A stretch of DNA of 64,000 bases. It comes from Ulvibacterium sp965228935. GTDB taxonomy: Bacteria; Bacteroidota; Bacteroidia; Flavobacteriales; Flavobacteriaceae. The stretch lies in contig NZ_OZ245846.1 in NCBI RefSeq assembly GCF_965228935.1, positions 744,001 to 808,000 on the forward strand, given 5' to 3'. A program made the position numbers and the translations under genes. Numbering within the stretch: position 1 is the stretch's first letter; each line of letters begins with the position of its first letter. Below the pieces are notes generated by a model. It saw nothing but the letters and a program-made list of their open reading frames with translations. It ran no database searches and had not been told where the DNA came from. Below are positions 63,304-64,000 of this stretch, piece by piece.

Positions 63304-64000
63304 TCAAATAAAGATAAGTCCCAAGAGACCAACTACCAATAAATAATATAGGGTAGGTACAATGGTCCTACGCAAAACCATGCCTTCCTTTCCAAGAAAG
63401 CCCACAGTGGCCGAGGCCGCTACCACATTGTGAATCGCGATCATATTGCCCGCAGCGGCACCGACGGCTTGCAGTGCCAATACTACAAAAGAAGGCATTA
63501 CCAATTTTGCCGCTACCCCAAACTGGAACAGTCCGAACATAAGGTTGCTTACGGTATTGCTGCCTGCAATAAAGGCTCCCAATGCACCAATGGTAGGGGC
63601 GAACATAGGATAAATCTGGCCAACGGTATCCGCAACCCATTCCGCCATCGTAATGGGCATACCGGGAATACCGGTAGGGTTTGCTCCCGAGTTAATATAG
63701 ATACGAACCATGGGTACCGTAAAAATCAATACAAAACCGGCCCCCAATAACATTTTTGCACTGTCCTTAAAAGCAATCCGAACCTTGTCCCATTTCATAT
63801 TATGTAACCCTATAGTAATCGTTCCCGCTATCAGCAGAATTGTACCGGGCAAATAGAACGGGCTACTGGACGCCGAGATGGAGGTGCCTAAAATTTCGGG
63901 CCATACTAACTTTATATTGCCAAGCCAGCCTTTAAAGGGTAGCTGTGGAAGTCTAGACAATACCAGTAAGGCCGCCATCGAAAGATAGGGCATCCATGCC
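63304..64000 (-). CDS. LctP-family lactate/glycolate permease, C-terminal part (5' end outside the window)
   Basis: The frame is open to the right edge, so only about the last 232 residues of a roughly 550-residue permease are seen. Five to six hydrophobic helices and the family segments GALGAFIAGSNTVSNLMFG and VGAAAGNMIAIHNVVAASATVG (split motifs) identify LctP/GlcA-type permeases, which import lactate or glycolate with protons. It is the first gene upstream of the fused dehydrogenase, with a four-base overlap if the TTG start of that gene is used and 17 bp if the ATG is used. Confidence 0.9.
   Translation of the reverse strand, partial: AWMPYLSMAALLVLSRLPQLPFKGWLGNIKLVWPEILGTSISASSSPFYLPGTILLIAGTITIGLHNMKWDKVRIAFKDSAKMLLGAGFVLIFTVPMVRIYINSGANPTGIPGMPITMAEWVADTVGQIYPMFAPTIGALGAFIAGSNTVSNLMFGLFQFGVAAKLVMPSFVVLALQAVGAAAGNMIAIHNVVAASATVGFLGKEGMVLRRTIVPTLYYLLVVGLLGLIFI

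Overview
The window looks like a chromosome segment of a marine, polysaccharide-degrading member of the Flavobacteriaceae (Bacteroidota). The evidence is a SusC/SusD pair, two sulfatases, many lipoprotein and Tat-exported catabolic enzymes, TonB-type architecture, DUF1501/DUF1553-type proteins, A+T-rich spacers, and starts without strong Shine-Dalgarno sequences. The genus cannot be named from sequence reading alone.

Layout from left to right. (1) 1-3765: the end of an AraC-type regulator, an exported cupin, a berberine-bridge-type flavoprotein and an A+T-rich EreA/ChaN-like lipoprotein. (2) 3766-5100: a tRNA-Arg(CCU) locus. It has three 96-bp tandem repeats, each ending in a copy of the tRNA 3' end, a GIY-YIG nuclease gene beside the tRNA 5' end, and two degenerate tRNA 5'-half copies beyond that gene. 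(3) 5126-14102: an amino-sugar/sugar operon with two Tat-exported Gfo/Idh/MocA oxidoreductases, a NagA-like deacetylase, an Nramp-fold transporter without the usual metal-site motifs, NagB, a convergent exported TIM-barrel protein, DUF4434 and an AGE-family epimerase. (4) 14160-20010: a GHL10-type hydrolase, a TlpA lipoprotein, a decayed copy of the GHL10 tail, a sulfatase and an exported FAD oxidoreductase.

(5) 20012-30350, all on the minus strand: an esterase, a RidA lipoprotein, a Tat-exported SelA-like PLP enzyme, a Tat-exported RidA, an exported RraA-like protein, a BASS transporter, an exported amidohydrolase, a PQQ-type dehydrogenase fused to cytochrome c, a CBM9-like protein and a LacI regulator. 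Nearly every enzyme carries an export signal. The set reads as a catabolic pathway outside the cytoplasm, deacylation then ammonia elimination then imine clearance then aldol cleavage, with the product imported by the BASS carrier. This is my best candidate for an undescribed system. (6) 30458-36604, divergent from LacI: a tetronate/tartrate-type acid-sugar operon (carbohydrate-binding protein, isopropylmalate/tartrate-dehydrogenase family, cyclase, DUF1537 kinase, MFS transporter, oxidoreductase). A perfect 16-bp palindrome with a central CpG lies between the two divergent units and is a likely LacI operator.

(7) 36787-48109: a planctomycete-type pair (PSCyt1/PSCyt2/PSD1 and DUF1501), a DUF1080 protein, a sulfatase, a seven-CXXCH cytochrome and a large FG-GAP/ASPIC-UnbV lipoprotein. 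(8) 48410-59081, minus strand: SusD, SusC, L-arabinose isomerase, an SSS transporter, L-ribulose-5-phosphate 4-epimerase and ribulokinase, a complete isomerase-type L-arabinose route next to an outer-membrane importer. (9) 59246-64000, minus strand: an alanine-glyoxylate-type aminotransferase, a fused FAD/4Fe-4S 2-hydroxyacid dehydrogenase and the end of an LctP-family permease. Together they suggest uptake of glycolate or lactate and oxidation to glyoxylate or pyruvate.
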